Positions 11,525 to 22,979 of a stretch of DNA of 64,000 bases are shown here, one piece after another. The position numbers and the translations under genes were made by a program. This DNA is from Trichobilharzia szidati (Eukaryota; Platyhelminthes; Trematoda; Strigeidida; Schistosomatidae). Below the pieces are notes generated by a model. That model had not been told where the DNA came from, made no database searches, and worked only from the letters and a program-made list of their open reading frames with translations. Within the stretch, counting starts at the first letter, position 1. Each line of letters starts with the position of its first letter. The stretch is taken from NCBI GenBank assembly GCA_944472155.2, contig OX235277.1, positions 24,934,804-24,998,803 of the forward strand, given 5' to 3'.

Positions 11525-11644
11525 GTGAACGAATTGAATGAAATAAGAATCAAGATGAGCACTATTCAACATGAATTAAACAAACAAATTGAAATGAATG
11601 AAAATTTGAAATCTGATAATATTCTGTTGAATAATTTAATCGAA
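11525..11644 (+). CDS. coiled-coil protein gene, exon 1 of those seen
   Basis: Internal exon of an unnamed coiled-coil protein. A pyrimidine-rich acceptor ending TTTAAAG precedes it and a GTAAGT donor follows; it is 120 nt, phase 0 at both ends. The 40 residues start VNELNEIRIKMSTIQHELNK and end in NNLIE. They are rich in L/I/M at heptad spacing with E/K/N between, a clear coiled coil. The coding frame has no good start Met here, so at least one upstream exon is missing; I could not find it in 1-11500. It joins in phase to 23832 across an intron of 12.2 kb. Function unknown; I see no named domain. Confidence 0.75.
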
Positions 11645-11659
11645 GTAAGTCAGTTGTTT

Positions 11660-11940
11660 CTTTGCATTGTTCAACTTCGCTTTTGTTTACAATTTAAAAA
11701 AAAAAACAATTATCAGAGTGGAACATTTGAAGGGCTTCAGCAAAACAAGTCAAATTTCAATCTGGTTCAACTATTGCTTATAAGCTTCTATTCCCCCCCT
11801 CCACCCTAACGTGATCTCTAGCCTATGTCACCTTTGGATCTATACCCGGTTCGTGTTTTCTCGTATTCGGGTAACAGTCGAGGGTCTGCTTGGCGAGGGA
11901 TATCAATCAACGGTCTCTTAGAATGTTTGTCCTGTTCATA
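11660..11940. other. no recognised feature
   Basis: Intronic sequence with a poly-A stretch near 11695-11707 and a C-rich stretch at 11793-11806. Nothing else recognised. Confidence 0.4.
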
Positions 11941-11944
11941 TTGA

Positions 11945-12190
11945 CTTCATTCTGCATATCTGTTTGTTTGCTTGTCAGTTGGCTCGTTGTTAGAATTTCT
12001 CCGTGACCAGTCAGCCACATGATCATCAGCATCACTGACTGAGTGGCAGTTATTGTTGAAAGTTTGTAGTCTAACACGTTGAATCATACGGATGGAGTGA
12101 CTGGCCGATTTGACGTTGGTATTAAAAATTCTCACCTTGTTGTTTGTACTAAGTGCAGTAGATCTTTACACTGAATTCAGAATAATGAAG
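11945..12190 (-). mobile_element. RTE LINE, C-terminal fragment
   Basis: The - strand frame reads MRIFNTNVKSASHSIRM, the equivalent of the IRIFNTNVKS block just before LLYGSETW in the RTE C-terminus. Short and truncated at both sides. Confidence 0.65.
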
Positions 12191-12199
12191 TTTTACCTT

Positions 12200-12670
12200 T
12201 CGTTTCATTGGCTTCAGGATTTCGTCATGAACTGACATCGGTTAGAGGACAATTCGGAAACCAGCAGGGAGTACTGGACAGCTGCTTCGTCACTCTAGTT
12301 TGGCACCCACCAAGGTCCAAACCCAGGACCTTCTGGTCACAAGGCGAGCTAGCTAGTAGACCATTAAGCCACTGGGACCTGATCCAATGACTGGCGCATG
12401 AATTCCAACTTCTACCAATTCATGATATAGGGCCACCACTAGCCAATGTCTTCGGATAGTATTTGTCCTCAAACCCGACCTGCTGTACCCAACTGGTCAC
12501 GAACTCACACTGGAAACCCAAGCCACTACCTACCTGAATAGGGCCAGTTGCTAGTGAGCATCTCATTGATATTCAAGTGTTGGTTGGCAGAGAGTTGACT
12601 GGTTTCAGGATTTCAATGGGTCCTAGTGGCTTAAAGGTCTACGAGCTTGCCTTGTAACCAGAAGGTCCCG
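12200..12670 (-). repeat. SINE-A, full copy plus tandem partner and a + strand scrap
   Basis: A - strand SINE-A spans about 12200-12562, from its 3' end to its 5' start (complement of GATGCTCACTAGC). It is directly followed at 12567 by the 3' end of another - strand copy (TATTCAAGTGTTGGTT), a head-to-tail junction. Bases 12617-12670 are a + strand piece with the A box TGGCTTAAAGG. Confidence 0.75.
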
Positions 12671-12719
12671 TATAATCATTGACGTGCATGCGCCTGTGAG
12701 TTCGACTCCTCCAAACAAA

Positions 12720-13445
12720 CTGTCAGAAAACACCTGTTCTTCCCTTATTTTCCTCAGATGTCTGACTATTTCATTCTCTAAATCATTTCCAAGAGTTAAT
12801 TTCTAGAGATTTGATTTGTCTTGAGTTTGCCCACGGAATGCTACCAGATAGACAGACATTGAAAACTATTAGGTAGTTTCGACCTCATCATCAGTACGCA
12901 ACCACTGGGGCTCGAAACCAGGACTTTCACAAATTGGTAGAAGTCTGATCCCAATGGTAAACAAGTTCTCCTTATTACTGGGAAGTCCTGGGTTCGAAAC
13001 CTACTAGGTGTATAATATTGACCATTCCCAAACTAGGACAAAACAGCTGTCCAATACTCATTTGTGGTTTTAAGTGGATCTCTAAGTGATATTAGTCGGC
13101 GGTCAAACTGTTTTACTATTAGAATCTATTTTCTCCTCAAGTTTTTGAAATTTCTGCGTATCTTTCAAAACACATCACTCACATTTTTTTGTAATAAACT
13201 CACTCCTATCAGTGAGCATCACTCTTGATCCTACATCAGGTTTTCATCGTTATGGATGCCCGTAACTGTAGAACCAGATGAAGAAGAGGCTATCGAAAAT
13301 GTGAATATACTTTGTACAGTAACCAGACGTTTGAAATTTCGAATGTACATCTTCAATGGATAAGTATATGGTTCTATTTGGAATTATGTGAATGCAGTTG
13401 TAATGAGGTGTAGAGTGTTGATTTTGTCTATGAAGTTCTTTGGGT
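12720..13445. repeat. duplicated block, copy 1
   Basis: About 700 bp repeated in direct orientation at 14110-15010. Shared landmarks are ATAGACAGACATTGAAAAC, CTCAAGTTTTTGAAATTTC and GAACCAGATGAAGAAGAGGC. It contains short SINE-A-like arms in inverted order (12855-12960 on -, 12960-13095 on +). Confidence 0.7.
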
Positions 13446-13479
13446 AGTTATTTTACTTGAGAGTCTCAGTAATGTTTGA

Positions 13480-14050
13480 TATTTCTTCTTCTTTTTCTTT
13501 CTCATCCGTTATCAGACAGCTGTCTTGTTTAATTGGTTCAACAGGATCTTCTAACCGACAAATCTTGTTTCTACGTGAGTTTGTCTGGGGGGTTGAATGC
13601 CACTTTTAACCCTGCATTGTTAGGAATTCTCCGTAAGGTTGTTTCCGAGGTTCTTTCTTTGTATGGAAGTACTATTGACGATTTACATTGCCTATTGCTG
13701 GTGTTTTCATTATCCTGTGCATGCTTGACATGGATGTCGTTATTAATATTATTATTACCATTGTCACTTTCACTACTATAATTATTTATTTGATTTTTAC
13801 ATTTCCCTACATTTCATTATGCAAACACACGCTGCTTTTACAACTTTACACACTTATCAAATCCAACGATCTACAGCTACCTAGCTTTGTTATCTTTACC
13901 AATTGGCCAAATTGACAACGCAAAAACGACCCCATACTGAGGAACGATCATTCAGCTGCTTTATATATGAGCTGACCTTTTGTGGATTCTGGTTTAATAA
14001 CACTACTATGATAAAATTATTAGCATTAAATAGCGAAACGTCAGTAAAAA
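13480..14050 (-). mobile_element. Penelope-like element P4, linker and terminal repeat
   Basis: On -, 13780-13480 gives degraded linker before a GIY-YIG domain. Bases 13800-14010 are the inverted equivalent of 27345-27540 (landmarks GCAAACACACGCTGCTTTTA and CTGAGGAACGATCATTCAGC), so this is the same family end. Confidence 0.6.
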
Positions 14051-14109
14051 CAACGGCACTATCGTTTTGTTTTTCATTCACATTGGAGAAATACAAAAAT
14101 TACCTTTAT

Positions 14110-15010
14110 TATATCTGTTCTTCTCTCAGTTTCTTAAGTCATCTGAGCATTTCATTCTCTATTTTATTTTCAATAGTTTGCCCAAGGAATGCTATCAAAT
14201 AGACAGACATTGAAAACCACCTGGTAGTCCTAGACAACTGTTTCGTCCTAGTTTTGGACTCATCATCAGTACGCACCCAGTGGAGTTCGGAACCAGGACT
14301 TTTACGAATTGGTAGAAGTCCGGTCCCAATATATATTTTATATTTTTTTATATTTTTGATTTACAGCTTGATTTCCCCACCGAATTTTCAGTACAAGTGT
14401 GGAATTTTCAGCATGGATATCGGTTGCCCAAATTCAGGCATACCATAGATATCGGGTGTGCGCCGGCAGGGGATCGAACCCCGGACCATGCGCATGGTCG
14501 GCGAGAGTCCTAACCACTGTGCCACCGACGCACAATAGTGAACGAGCTCTCCTTATGTTTGGCCTTGGATTAGAAACCGAGTGGGTGCGTGCTATCGATC
14601 ATTCCCAAAACTAGGACGAAACGGCTGTCTAGTACTCACTCGTGGTTTCCAATGCTTCTCGAAGTGATATCAACCTTTGATCGAACTCTATTTTATTCAT
14701 AAAATCTGTTCTGTCCTCAAGTTTTTGAAATTTCCGAATGTCTTAACAAACATATCACTGACAATTTTCTTCAGTAAGCTCACTCCTATCCGTGGGGATT
14801 ACTCCTGATCCTCTATCAAATTTTGATTGCTATGGATGCATATAACTGTAGAACCAGATGAAGAAGAGGCTATCGAAAATGTGAATATACTTTGTACAGT
14901 GACCAGACTTTTGAAATTTCTAATGGATATCTTCAATGAATAAGTATATAGTTCTATTAAAAGTAATGCAAATACAGTTGTAATGAGGTGTAGCGTGAAG
15001 TAGAATCCAG
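14110..15010. repeat. duplicated block, copy 2, with an insertion
   Basis: Direct repeat of 12720-13445. Relative to copy 1 it carries an extra stretch at about 14330-14535, including a tRNA-like SINE-B head on the - strand. Confidence 0.65.
14440..14536 (-). repeat. SINE-B head (tRNA-like)
   Basis: On - it reads TGTGCGTCGGTGGCACAGTG, then GCGCATGGTCCGGGGTTCGA, a tRNA-like unit with a perfect B box (GGTTCGATCCC). The 3' LINE-derived tail seen at 9089-9130 is absent. Confidence 0.7.
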
Positions 15011-15178
15011 TTATAATTCGTTATTTTCAATGAAATTTTTAGTAATTATTGCCTACGACTCATCATTATTATCATCAGAGGAGTTGTGTAGACTAATCGA
15101 TACCGCCTACGTTAAATCCAAGTGTCAGAATACCTAAAATAACTTGTTCTAATTAGTATTAATTTGTAAATAATTTTA

Positions 15179-15245
15179 TAGGTGGACTATGGACCCAAAA
15201 AACTTTGTCTGAAGTAAAGTTTTTTTCATTTCGTCAGTCCACCTA
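15179..15245. repeat. 67-nt foldback hairpin
   Basis: TAGGTGGACT (15179-15188) is exactly complementary to AGTCCACCTA (15236-15245). Inside, AAAAAACTTT pairs with AAAGTTTTTT. No transposase sequence is nearby. Confidence 0.7.
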
Positions 15246-15359
15246 CAATAAGTTCCAACTTACGTAGACTCAAGCGATATTTTAATTTTAGTAACAACGT
15301 CTGACTGACTTAACCAGCTGCATCACACACTCTCTATTACTGAATAATAACTGCTGTGT

Positions 15360-16085
15360 GTATTTATTATTATATTATTGTTGTTCCCTTAGGTTCCTAG
15401 TGGAAAATAGGGCTTCAACTACACGTCTCCACTTGCTTCTGTCTTCTGCTGTGCTTGTCACCTGCATCCATGTTAATCCATACTGTTTCAACTCCTCTTC
15501 ACACGATCTCCTCCAAGTCACTCTTGGACGTCTCACTCTCCGCTTCCCTTTCGGGTTCCACTCGAGCTTTGGCCTGACGCGCAATGTCACCCAACGGCCT
15601 CGTCAGCGAGTGTCCAATCCATCTGCACTTTCTCCTGCATATTTGTCGAGCGATTGGTTCTTGTTTTGTTTCTCTCCATAGTTTCTTGTTGGTGATTCTT
15701 TCAGGAGGCCGTCTGATCTTCAGAACAGAGCGAAGACAGTTGTTGATAAAGGTCTGCAACAGGCTGTTGGAAATATTCTTTGTGACCCACCAAGTTTCTG
15801 ATCCATATAGAAGAGCGGACTTGACGTTTGTACTGAAAATCTGAATTTTGTTGTTGATGCTGAGTGACGAAGATTTCCAGATTGGTTTCAGGTTGATGAA
15901 TGTGTTTCTCACCTTCCTGATTCTCGATTTGACATCCTCGTCCATTCCTCCTGTAGTTGAGACAATGCTCCCTAGATGAGTGAATGAAGTAACCTCTTTC
16001 AAATCCCTCCCGTAGATGGTGATTGGTGCTGGATGTTGTTATTGTTGGTTATTTTCATAACCTCCGTTTTGTCTATGTTCACCTG
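15360..16085 (-). mobile_element. RTE LINE, C-terminal part of the open frame with 3' tail
   Basis: One of the better RTE copies. On - the frame runs from KEVTSFTHLGSIVSTTGG through DVKSRIRK, ALLYGSETW and RRKCRWIGHSL, then after a frameshift near 15590 through VTWRRSCEEELKQYGLTW to FSTRNLREQQ and stop (15375). The A/T tail (complement of ATTATTATATTATTG) sits at 15361-15385. It is 5'-truncated at about 16085 and lacks the endonuclease and catalytic RT region. Confidence 0.85.
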
Positions 16086-16115
16086 AGCGTATTTATTTAA
16101 TATAAATATGATTGA

Positions 16116-17045
16116 ATAGTATTATTGTCTCTTTGGTTCCCAGTAGAAAATAGGGTTTTAGCAGCACACATCCACTTTATCCTGTTCTCCGTGGTCCTCT
16201 TTAGCTGGCGGCACGATTCTGTTTTAGCTCACACCTCTCCTTCACAAGATATCCTTCATATCATCTTCGGGTTTCACTCGAACAATGGTCTGGTGCTCGA
16301 TGTCACCTAACAGTCTCCTCAGCGTGTATCTGATCCTCCTCTATTTTCCTCGTAATATTTGTTAATTGGTCATTGGGTTCTTGATTGTTTCGTTCCCAGA
16401 GTTTCTTGTCATTAATTCCGTCTGGCCAACCAACTATCTGATTTTCAGTGAAGGAGGCTGGTGTTGATAACAGTGTACAGTAGTAACGACAGTAGACAAG
16501 GGCCAGGTAACAGATCGTTTATTAAGGAAATCAACCGATATTTATATATTTTCATGTACATTATTACAGATTATTGTAAGCAAACAAACACAGTCTTCTG
16601 ATTGGTGTGGTAGTTTCTTGCTGAACGTGAATCTTTCATCTGTTTGTGTCCGTTTCTTGTAGTTCAGATTATCTATCTGCAAATTGTATACGCCTACTTA
16701 GCCAGCTCTCACCACACCGTAACCTGTTGGGAATGATTTTCTTGATGAGTTGGCTATGCTTCGAACCCAGTATTGAAGCACTGGCTCACTTCATATTGGT
16801 GTTGAAATCAAAATTTACTTCTGTACGCTGTGAGAAGTAGATTCTCAAACCGATTTCAGAGTGTTGAAGGTCTGTCTTGCCTTTCTAATTCTGACTAGTC
16901 TTAACACCCTCATTGGTGTCGACTGTTTGCAGTTGAAACGATGTTGCCTAGATAAGGGAAACTTCTGGCGTTAATATTGATTGGTGCTTGTTGTTGTTTG
17001 GTTGGTTGGTTATTTTCATCACCTCCGTCTCCTGTTTTTTCTGTC
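16116..17045 (-). mobile_element. RTE LINE fragment split by an LTR
   Basis: A second, more decayed - strand RTE C-terminus occupies 16116-16480 and 16735-17045. The two halves are separated exactly by the LTR-like repeat at 16491-16716, which therefore inserted into the already resident LINE. Confidence 0.7.
16491..16716 (+). repeat. solo LTR-like repeat, copy 2 (internally deleted, nested)
   Basis: Begins TAACGACAGTAGACAAGGGC and ends CAGCTCTCACCACA. About 110 nt near the 3' end are missing relative to 57410-57746. Confidence 0.65.
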
Positions 17046-17079
17046 TGCCTCTCTTACCAACGTATAGGTTTTCATTCAT

Positions 17080-17775
17080 TAGTGTTCTCTAAGCTGGTTG
17101 GTTTAGTTGCGAAGCTTTCGTCGTCCTTCTGGACAACATCCCCCTTCAGCGCAATATTTAGCATAAAGTGAAATGATTTAAATTTCTTCATGAGTGATAT
17201 AATTGCGTCTCCCGATAACCATCTTTACATTTGTAATGACCATTTTCTATTGACTTGGATTTAAAACTTTCTGGTCACATCGGATTTACTTTTTTATTAA
17301 TTGGCATATTTCGTCTATATTAACGTGCATGTTAATTACATTTTCATTTGAGTACCAGGCTTCTAGGAATTCCCTGACTGCACTTTTGGTGTTTCCTCTG
17401 TTTAAGATTTCAACATTATCCCAAGCGTCAAACTGATGTCCATAATTGTCTATATGCATTGATACTAAAGAATACATATCATGTCTTTTCACGGCTGATT
17501 TTTGTCGCTGGATTCTAATTCGAAGGGGATACCCACTTTGACCGATGTAATGCCTGTTACAGTTCATACAGTTTATTTTGTAAATGGTATTAATTTTATC
17601 TCCTTTTTCTGTTGAATCTTTCGATTCGCATAATATCAAATTAAGTGATTTGACTGGTTTGTGTGCTATATCTATATCAAACGGTTTCAGTATTCTGGCT
17701 GTTATTTCAGAGATATTTTTTATGTATGGTAGGATGAATTTCGGTATTGGTTTTCGCCTGTACACCTTCAAGTCA
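17080..17775 (-). mobile_element. Penelope-like element P1, GIY-YIG endonuclease
   Basis: On -, 17771-17286 is an uninterrupted 161-codon frame. KINCMNCNRHYIGQSGYPLR is the GIY-YIG motif region (here HYIGQSG), followed by SAVKRHDMYSLVSMHIDNYG and a conserved Glu in REFLEAWYSNEN. The 3' tail (17080-17285) matches that of 59110-59295. The RT part is missing: at 17780 the sequence passes into RTE DNA. Confidence 0.8.
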
Positions 17776-17784
17776 GTTTAACAT

Positions 17785-18280
17785 TAGACATAAGTCATCT
17801 ACGAAATCCAGACCTTCTAGATTCTTCTCACTCTCCACCACAATTAGAGATATCATCGGTTAAAATAGGAAGCTTTGCCTTATTCCTATATTCACTTCAG
17901 ACGTTTCTCGGGGTTCCCCGTTGTCCGTCACTTGATTTACGACATAGCTGTTGAGTGACGTTAATAAAGATTTAGAGCACTCCATAGTGTTGAAGTAGTT
18001 ACCAAACAACTTCATGGTAAACTCTGTCCAAGTCCTTTTCAAACCGGATGAAAATGAGGCATAGATTTGCCTTTTGTTCAATGCTCTGTTTGATTCGCAT
18101 CCAGTTCTGCATTCAGTGCATCTCTCAGACTTTCCAGGATGATGTGACTTAAATGTTTGCTTGGCATAGACGACAGTATGATTCCATGCAAGTTCTTGCA
18201 GTAGTCTAAATTTCCCTTCTTGTTAGTTTTCCAAGGTAGCCATTATTCCAATCAGTGGGCACCTTGCACGTTCAGCTACT
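17785..18280 (-). mobile_element. RTE LINE, reverse transcriptase fragment
   Basis: On - the degraded frame carries IRFEKDLDRVYHEVVWQLLQ (motif A region), a HYGV block and, at about 17785-17815, an intact LDFVDDLCLM (motif C, F-V-D-D). This copy lacks the 4-nt insertion found in motif C of the copies at 19620 and 60600. Confidence 0.7.
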
Positions 18281-18369
18281 TGACTGTTACGTCATTCTGT
18301 GTAAGTATGTGTGATTGTGTTTGTTAGTGTCTCCTCATCCAACTACTGCATACAAGTTGCAGTTATGTT

Positions 18370-18540
18370 ATTGTGCAAGCGTGCGTGCGTGCGTGTGTTT
18401 GATACGGCTGAATAAAAATGTAGTGAATCGTTTGAATTTTTAATCTATTGATTTTTGAATCTACCATTGTACTTTTAATAATGCATAGCACGTGAACACA
18501 CAGACACATACACACGCACGCACGCACTCACACAAGGAAT
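18370..18540. repeat. GT/CG and CA microsatellites
   Basis: GTGCGTGCGTGCGTGTG run near 18380-18400 and a CA/CG-rich run near 18498-18535, on either side of AT-rich DNA. Confidence 0.75.
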
Positions 18541-18817
18541 ATCTACACATACAATTAGTAATGTCTACTTTATATGAATGAAAGCTTGCTTCTATTTTTA
18601 GTAAGACATGTTGTCATGTGGATATCTATTCACATTGTATACAATGTTTCAGTGTTTATAAGTTACCTGTAACTACTTGTTAAATCTGATAATTTCACAT
18701 TGATTAGAGGGAAGTGAATAAACAAATATTTTGGGGCAGTGAAACATGGTAACCAACCGGACGATATTCAAAGGACATTGTACATCATTATGAAAAACGC
18801 TATTATTCACAGTAATT

Positions 18818-19880
18818 GTTATTATTATTATTATTGTTCCTTTGGTTTCCTAGTGAAACATAGGGCTTCAACTACACGTCTCCACTTGTTAATGTCTTCT
18901 GCTGTACTTTTCACCTGCATTCATGTTAATCCATACTGTTTCAACTCCTCGTCACACGATCTCCTCCATGTCACCCTTGGATGTCACACTCGCCGCTTCC
19001 CTTTCAGGTTCCACTCAGGGGCCTGACGCGCGATGACACCCAGCGGCCTCCTCAGCGAGTGTCCAATCCACATCCACTTTCTCCTGAATATATTTGTTGA
19101 GCGATTGGTTGTTGTTTTGTTTGTTCCCATAGTTTCTTGTTGGTGATTTTTTCCGGCCATCTGATCTTCAGTTTAGGGCGAAGACAATTGTTGATAAAGG
19201 TCTGCAACCTGTTGGAAATATTCTTTGTGACCCGCCAAGTTTCTGATCCATACGTATAGAAGAACTGACTTGACGTTTGTTTGTATTGAAAATCCGAATT
19301 TTGTTGTTGATGTTGAGTGAGGAAGATTTCCAGATTGGTTTCAGGTTGATGAATGTGTTTCTCGCCTTCCCGATTCTCGATTTGACATCCTCGTCCGTTC
19401 CTCGTGTAGTTGAGACAATGCTCCCTGGATAAGTGAATGAAGCAACCTCTTCCAAATCACTCCCATTGATGGTGATTGGCGCTGGATGTTGCTGCTGTTG
19501 TTGGTTGGTGATTTTCACAACCTCCGTCTTGTCTATGTTCACCTGGAGTCATGTCTTTGCTGTTTCTTCGACCAGTTTGTTGGTTTTCGCTTGTAAGTCT
19601 TCTATTTTGTGTGACATCAAACACAAATCATCCCCGCGCGAAATCCAGGTCTTCTAGGTTCTTTACGTCGGTCCACGATATCCCTGTCTTCTCGTTTCCC
19701 ACTATCTGACGCATAATCCAGTCCACCATAATTAGGAATATCATTGGTGATAATAAGCACCCTTGTATGACTCCTGTGTTTACTCTAAACGCCTTGCTGA
19801 GTTTTCCTTTGTGGATCACTTGACATGTGCCGTTGTCGTACAGGTGTTGAATAAGGTTATAATTGTTATACTTCACTAAA
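18818..19880 (-). mobile_element. RTE LINE, RT motif C to 3' end
   Basis: Long, well-kept RTE copy. On -, from 19876: HLYDNGTCQVIHKGKLSKAF, GVIQGCLLSPMIFLIMVDW (motif B/4) and LEDLDFA followed by a 4-nt insertion that breaks motif C. Then come KIEDLQAKTNKLVEE and a VKITNQQQQ block, GSIVSTTRGTDEDVKSR, and the C-terminus to the A/T tail at 18820-18838. It is 5'-truncated inside the RT. Confidence 0.8.
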
Positions 19881-19904
19881 CAATTATTTCAACAAGATCT
19901 GATG

Positions 19905-20395
19905 ATATTAGATTGTTGGAGGCAATCGACCACAGGAAGTCTTGACTAAACCTAGGTTTCGCGCTAGTTGGCACGCACCAGTCAGTCAGCAAGGCGTATA
20001 TGCAATCACCTTGAAGAAACTAATGTCCCTTCTGAGATTCCAACCCGCATCCCCCAGTGCTGCAGTCAGAGACGCTACCACTGAGCTATTCGGACTCGCG
20101 ATTGACCTCCTTTAGGACTAAAATTGGGTACTTTTGATTGAACACTAATAACTAGGACGATTTGTCTAGTCCTTTGTTTGAAGCAGACAGAATACTATCA
20201 GTCAGGTTTGCAACATGGCCACCATTCTGAGAGCAGCACTGGGTGACGCGGATTTGAATCTCAGATGGGACATGAGTTCCTTCAAGGCGGTTGCAGATAA
20301 ACTTTGCTGACTAGTGAGTACCAACTAGCACGAAACCTTCGTCTAGTCGAGGCTTCCTGTGGCTGACTGCTTTAACCATCCCATATTATCAAGTC
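19905..20395. repeat. SINE-C inverted pair
   Basis: The - copy at about 19910-20130 (on -: GAATAGCTCAGTGGTAGCGT then GATGCGGGTTGGAATCTCAG) faces a + copy at 20195-20395 (CAGCACTGGGTGACGCGGAT, ATTTGAATCTCAGATGG). Both end in matching CTAGCACGAAACCTTCGTCT / AGGTTTCGCGCTAG sequences, so the pair can fold back. Confidence 0.65.
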
Positions 20396-20554
20396 AATGT
20401 GCACCATGATAGAGAAATACCTAGAGTTATGGCCACATTGCAAACCTGACTGATAGAGTTCACTCTGCATCAAACAAAGGACTAGACACATCACACTAGT
20501 TAATAATGTCCAATCAAAATACAAGATCGTTAGACAGACGAAGTATATCATTGA

Positions 20555-22020
20555 CATTATTATTATCCCCTTAGGTTCTGAGTGGAACATAAAACTTCAG
20601 TAGCATATGGCCATCTCATCATTATATTCTCTGAGGTCTTTTTTAGATGGCTTCATGACTGCCCGTACTCTATTATCTTCTTCCCCCACGACCCCTTTCC
20701 GTCCATGTTCCACTTGAGCAATGATCTGGCCTGGGATGTCACCTGATTGTCTCTTCAGAGTGTGTCCGGTCCATCTCCATTTTCTTTTACATATTTACGG
20801 AGTAATAGGTTCTTGATTTGATCGTTCTCAGTGTTTTTTACTGCTAATTATTTCTGGCCAGTCGGCCGCCTAATCTTCTATGTCGAGTCAGTGAGGCGGG
20901 CAGCTGTTGATAAGGTCTGTCTGTAGTGGACTGCTGAAAATGTATTCTTTTGATATGCAATACAATTTTCCAACCCACGTAGAAGTGTGGCATGTGCTAC
21001 TGATAAGATTTATCAGTAGTATATGAAGGGACGTTCATTGACTTAAGAATCCTCAAATAGCAGGGAGATACATTTGATGTAACAGAAGGACTGACTGACT
21101 TAACGTTGGTTCTAAAACCCCAGGTCTTTATTTACTATATTGAGTGAAGCGGATTTCCAAATTGATTTTAGACTTTCGGTGTGTCCTTTAGTTGAATTCC
21201 ATTTTACCTTGCGTGCATCCTTATGCTCGTACACGCTACCTCCGACCACCACATCATCGAATGCACAGAAGCCTGCGAAGAATTCTCCGTTATCATTCAA
21301 TTCGCTCAGAGCCTGTTCACCTGTGATGAATTCTAAATCCTGTGTTGTCTGCTTCCAGTGTAGCAATCATATCGCCCATAGGGATTATAATATCACCATT
21401 TGAGATACTATCCATTACTGTTGCAGTTGTGTATGGAAATCTTCCTTCTTCTCTTGTTCTGAGTTCTTCGTAGGTACGTAACATTTCATGATTGTAACCT
21501 TTCTTCCTTCTGATTTGAATCTTGTCGTCATTATCCTGGATGAGATTGACTCCCATCTTTGGCCACTGTTGGTGAAATCATGATAGCCCCTCACTACCTC
21601 AGCGTGCTTGTGGTTGTCGTCTGAGTGACCATAGTGAATTATTGGCTCCGCAATTAATAACTTGGAGAGTCCACATCTATTCTCCCTGATCTCAGAGATT
21701 CCTAGCAATTCTATGCCGGATTTTCTCATTTCTTTGACTATCTAGGCAGCCTTCACAGTTTCATATTCTTATTCTTATTTCTAAAGGAAGAAGACAGATC
21801 GGCTGACTGGCTTCCTGAAGGCTTTCGTTAGGCCGAATCATTTTGGTCTCTACGATTCCAGAGGAGAATAAATCTGTTTTTAGATTTTTTATGATTTGAA
21901 GTTTCTGCAAAGATACGATTGATTTTCTGGTGTCAGGTCGCTGGTCTCAGCCCAGCCTTTTCTCTTTTTCGGGGCTTAGGACTGCATGGAGAACCAGCGA
22001 ACTAGTAAACTAGTTGAGAC
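20555..22020 (-). mobile_element. RTE LINE, internally deleted copy with both ends
   Basis: Read on -, this starts with the element's 5' region (22020-21735), runs through the endonuclease domain (ELLGISEIRENRCG, KVTIMKCYVPT, GDIIIPMGDM, FCAFDDVVVGGSVYEHKDAR; 21730-21185), and then jumps straight to the C-terminal RTE part (21165-20560) ending in the 3' tail. The whole RT domain is missing. The GDMNA box here reads GDMIA. Confidence 0.75.
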
Positions 22021-22094
22021 TTAACAATACTGGGAAATATTAACAGAAAATGTATTAGAACCGCCTACCATCATGTCTCATATTATCAGCTTAG

Positions 22095-22350
22095 TATTAT
22101 GCAGAAGCAAATGAGGATGGATTAGACGTTCGCCAAGAAGACTGTTGACTGATATGATGCGCCAGGCTATCAAGTACAACCTGAATAAGAACTGACAATT
22201 TGTTCCTCCAATAGTGAATATCATATAAGAAAGCAATGAAATCCTATGAAGAACAGTGGAGCCATCTTGAACAGAGTGAAATAGCGACGTGCTGCTGGAG
22301 TCCTATATTCCATTCTGAACCCAAGGGAACAAATATAATAATAATGATTA
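22095..22350 (+). mobile_element. RTE LINE, 3' terminal fragment
   Basis: Degenerate + strand end with CCTATATTCCATTCTGAACC followed by CAAATATAATAATAATG, the usual element end and A/T tail. Confidence 0.6.
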
Positions 22351-22354
22351 CTTC

Positions 22355-22815
22355 AGGTTAAACCAAGGATTGATACCAGCTAGAGAACTATTGAAAACCA
22401 GTAGGGAGTACTGGACATCTGTTTCGTAATGGCTGGGGACTCATCGGCTGTACGCACCCACTGAAGTTCGAACCGAGGACCTCCTGGTTACAAGTCAAGC
22501 TTGAATACCATCCAGCCACTGAGTGCATACAGTCGGGCGTGAGGATGGATTTCCCACCGATGACATTGGTTAGTGGTCACACTATAATCACAGATTGGTA
22601 AAAGTTAGAATTCATGAACTGGTCATTAAATCGAGTCCCAATGGATGAATGGTATACGAACTTGGCTTGCAACCGGAATGTCTTGGGTTCTAACCGTGGT
22701 GGTGTGTACGTTCTGATAAAGAGTCCCAAGACACTAGGACGAAACAGCTGTCCATTACTCACTTGTGTTTTTCATTGATTCTCTAACTGATACCAATCCG
22801 TGGTCTATCCCGAAA
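22355..22815. repeat. SINE-A inverted pair (foldback)
   Basis: The - copy at 22355-22590 and the + copy at 22590-22815 share arms around a short non-palindromic centre. The + arm carries GATAAAGAGTCCCAAGACAC and GGACGAAACAGCTGTCCATT, the hammerhead-like region. Confidence 0.75.
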
Positions 22816-22979
22816 CAGACACAATCCCTACAAAAACCAATTCTTGAAAAATAATGATTATAATGTTGTCACTTTTGAGTAGCCGAAGGACAATACTATA
22901 ATTTTGATTCTGTGAAGTATTTGGAGACATTCCACGGACAAACGATACATCGAAAGCCACCAAATGATTTACTTACTGT

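Noticed and set aside
13688..13915. Ile-rich 75-codon frame as a membrane peptide
   Set aside because: It arises from ATT-rich Penelope terminal-repeat DNA.
14440..14536. True tRNA gene
   Set aside because: Boxes A and B are good, but the anticodon arm and acceptor stem do not form; it matches the head of SINE-B.
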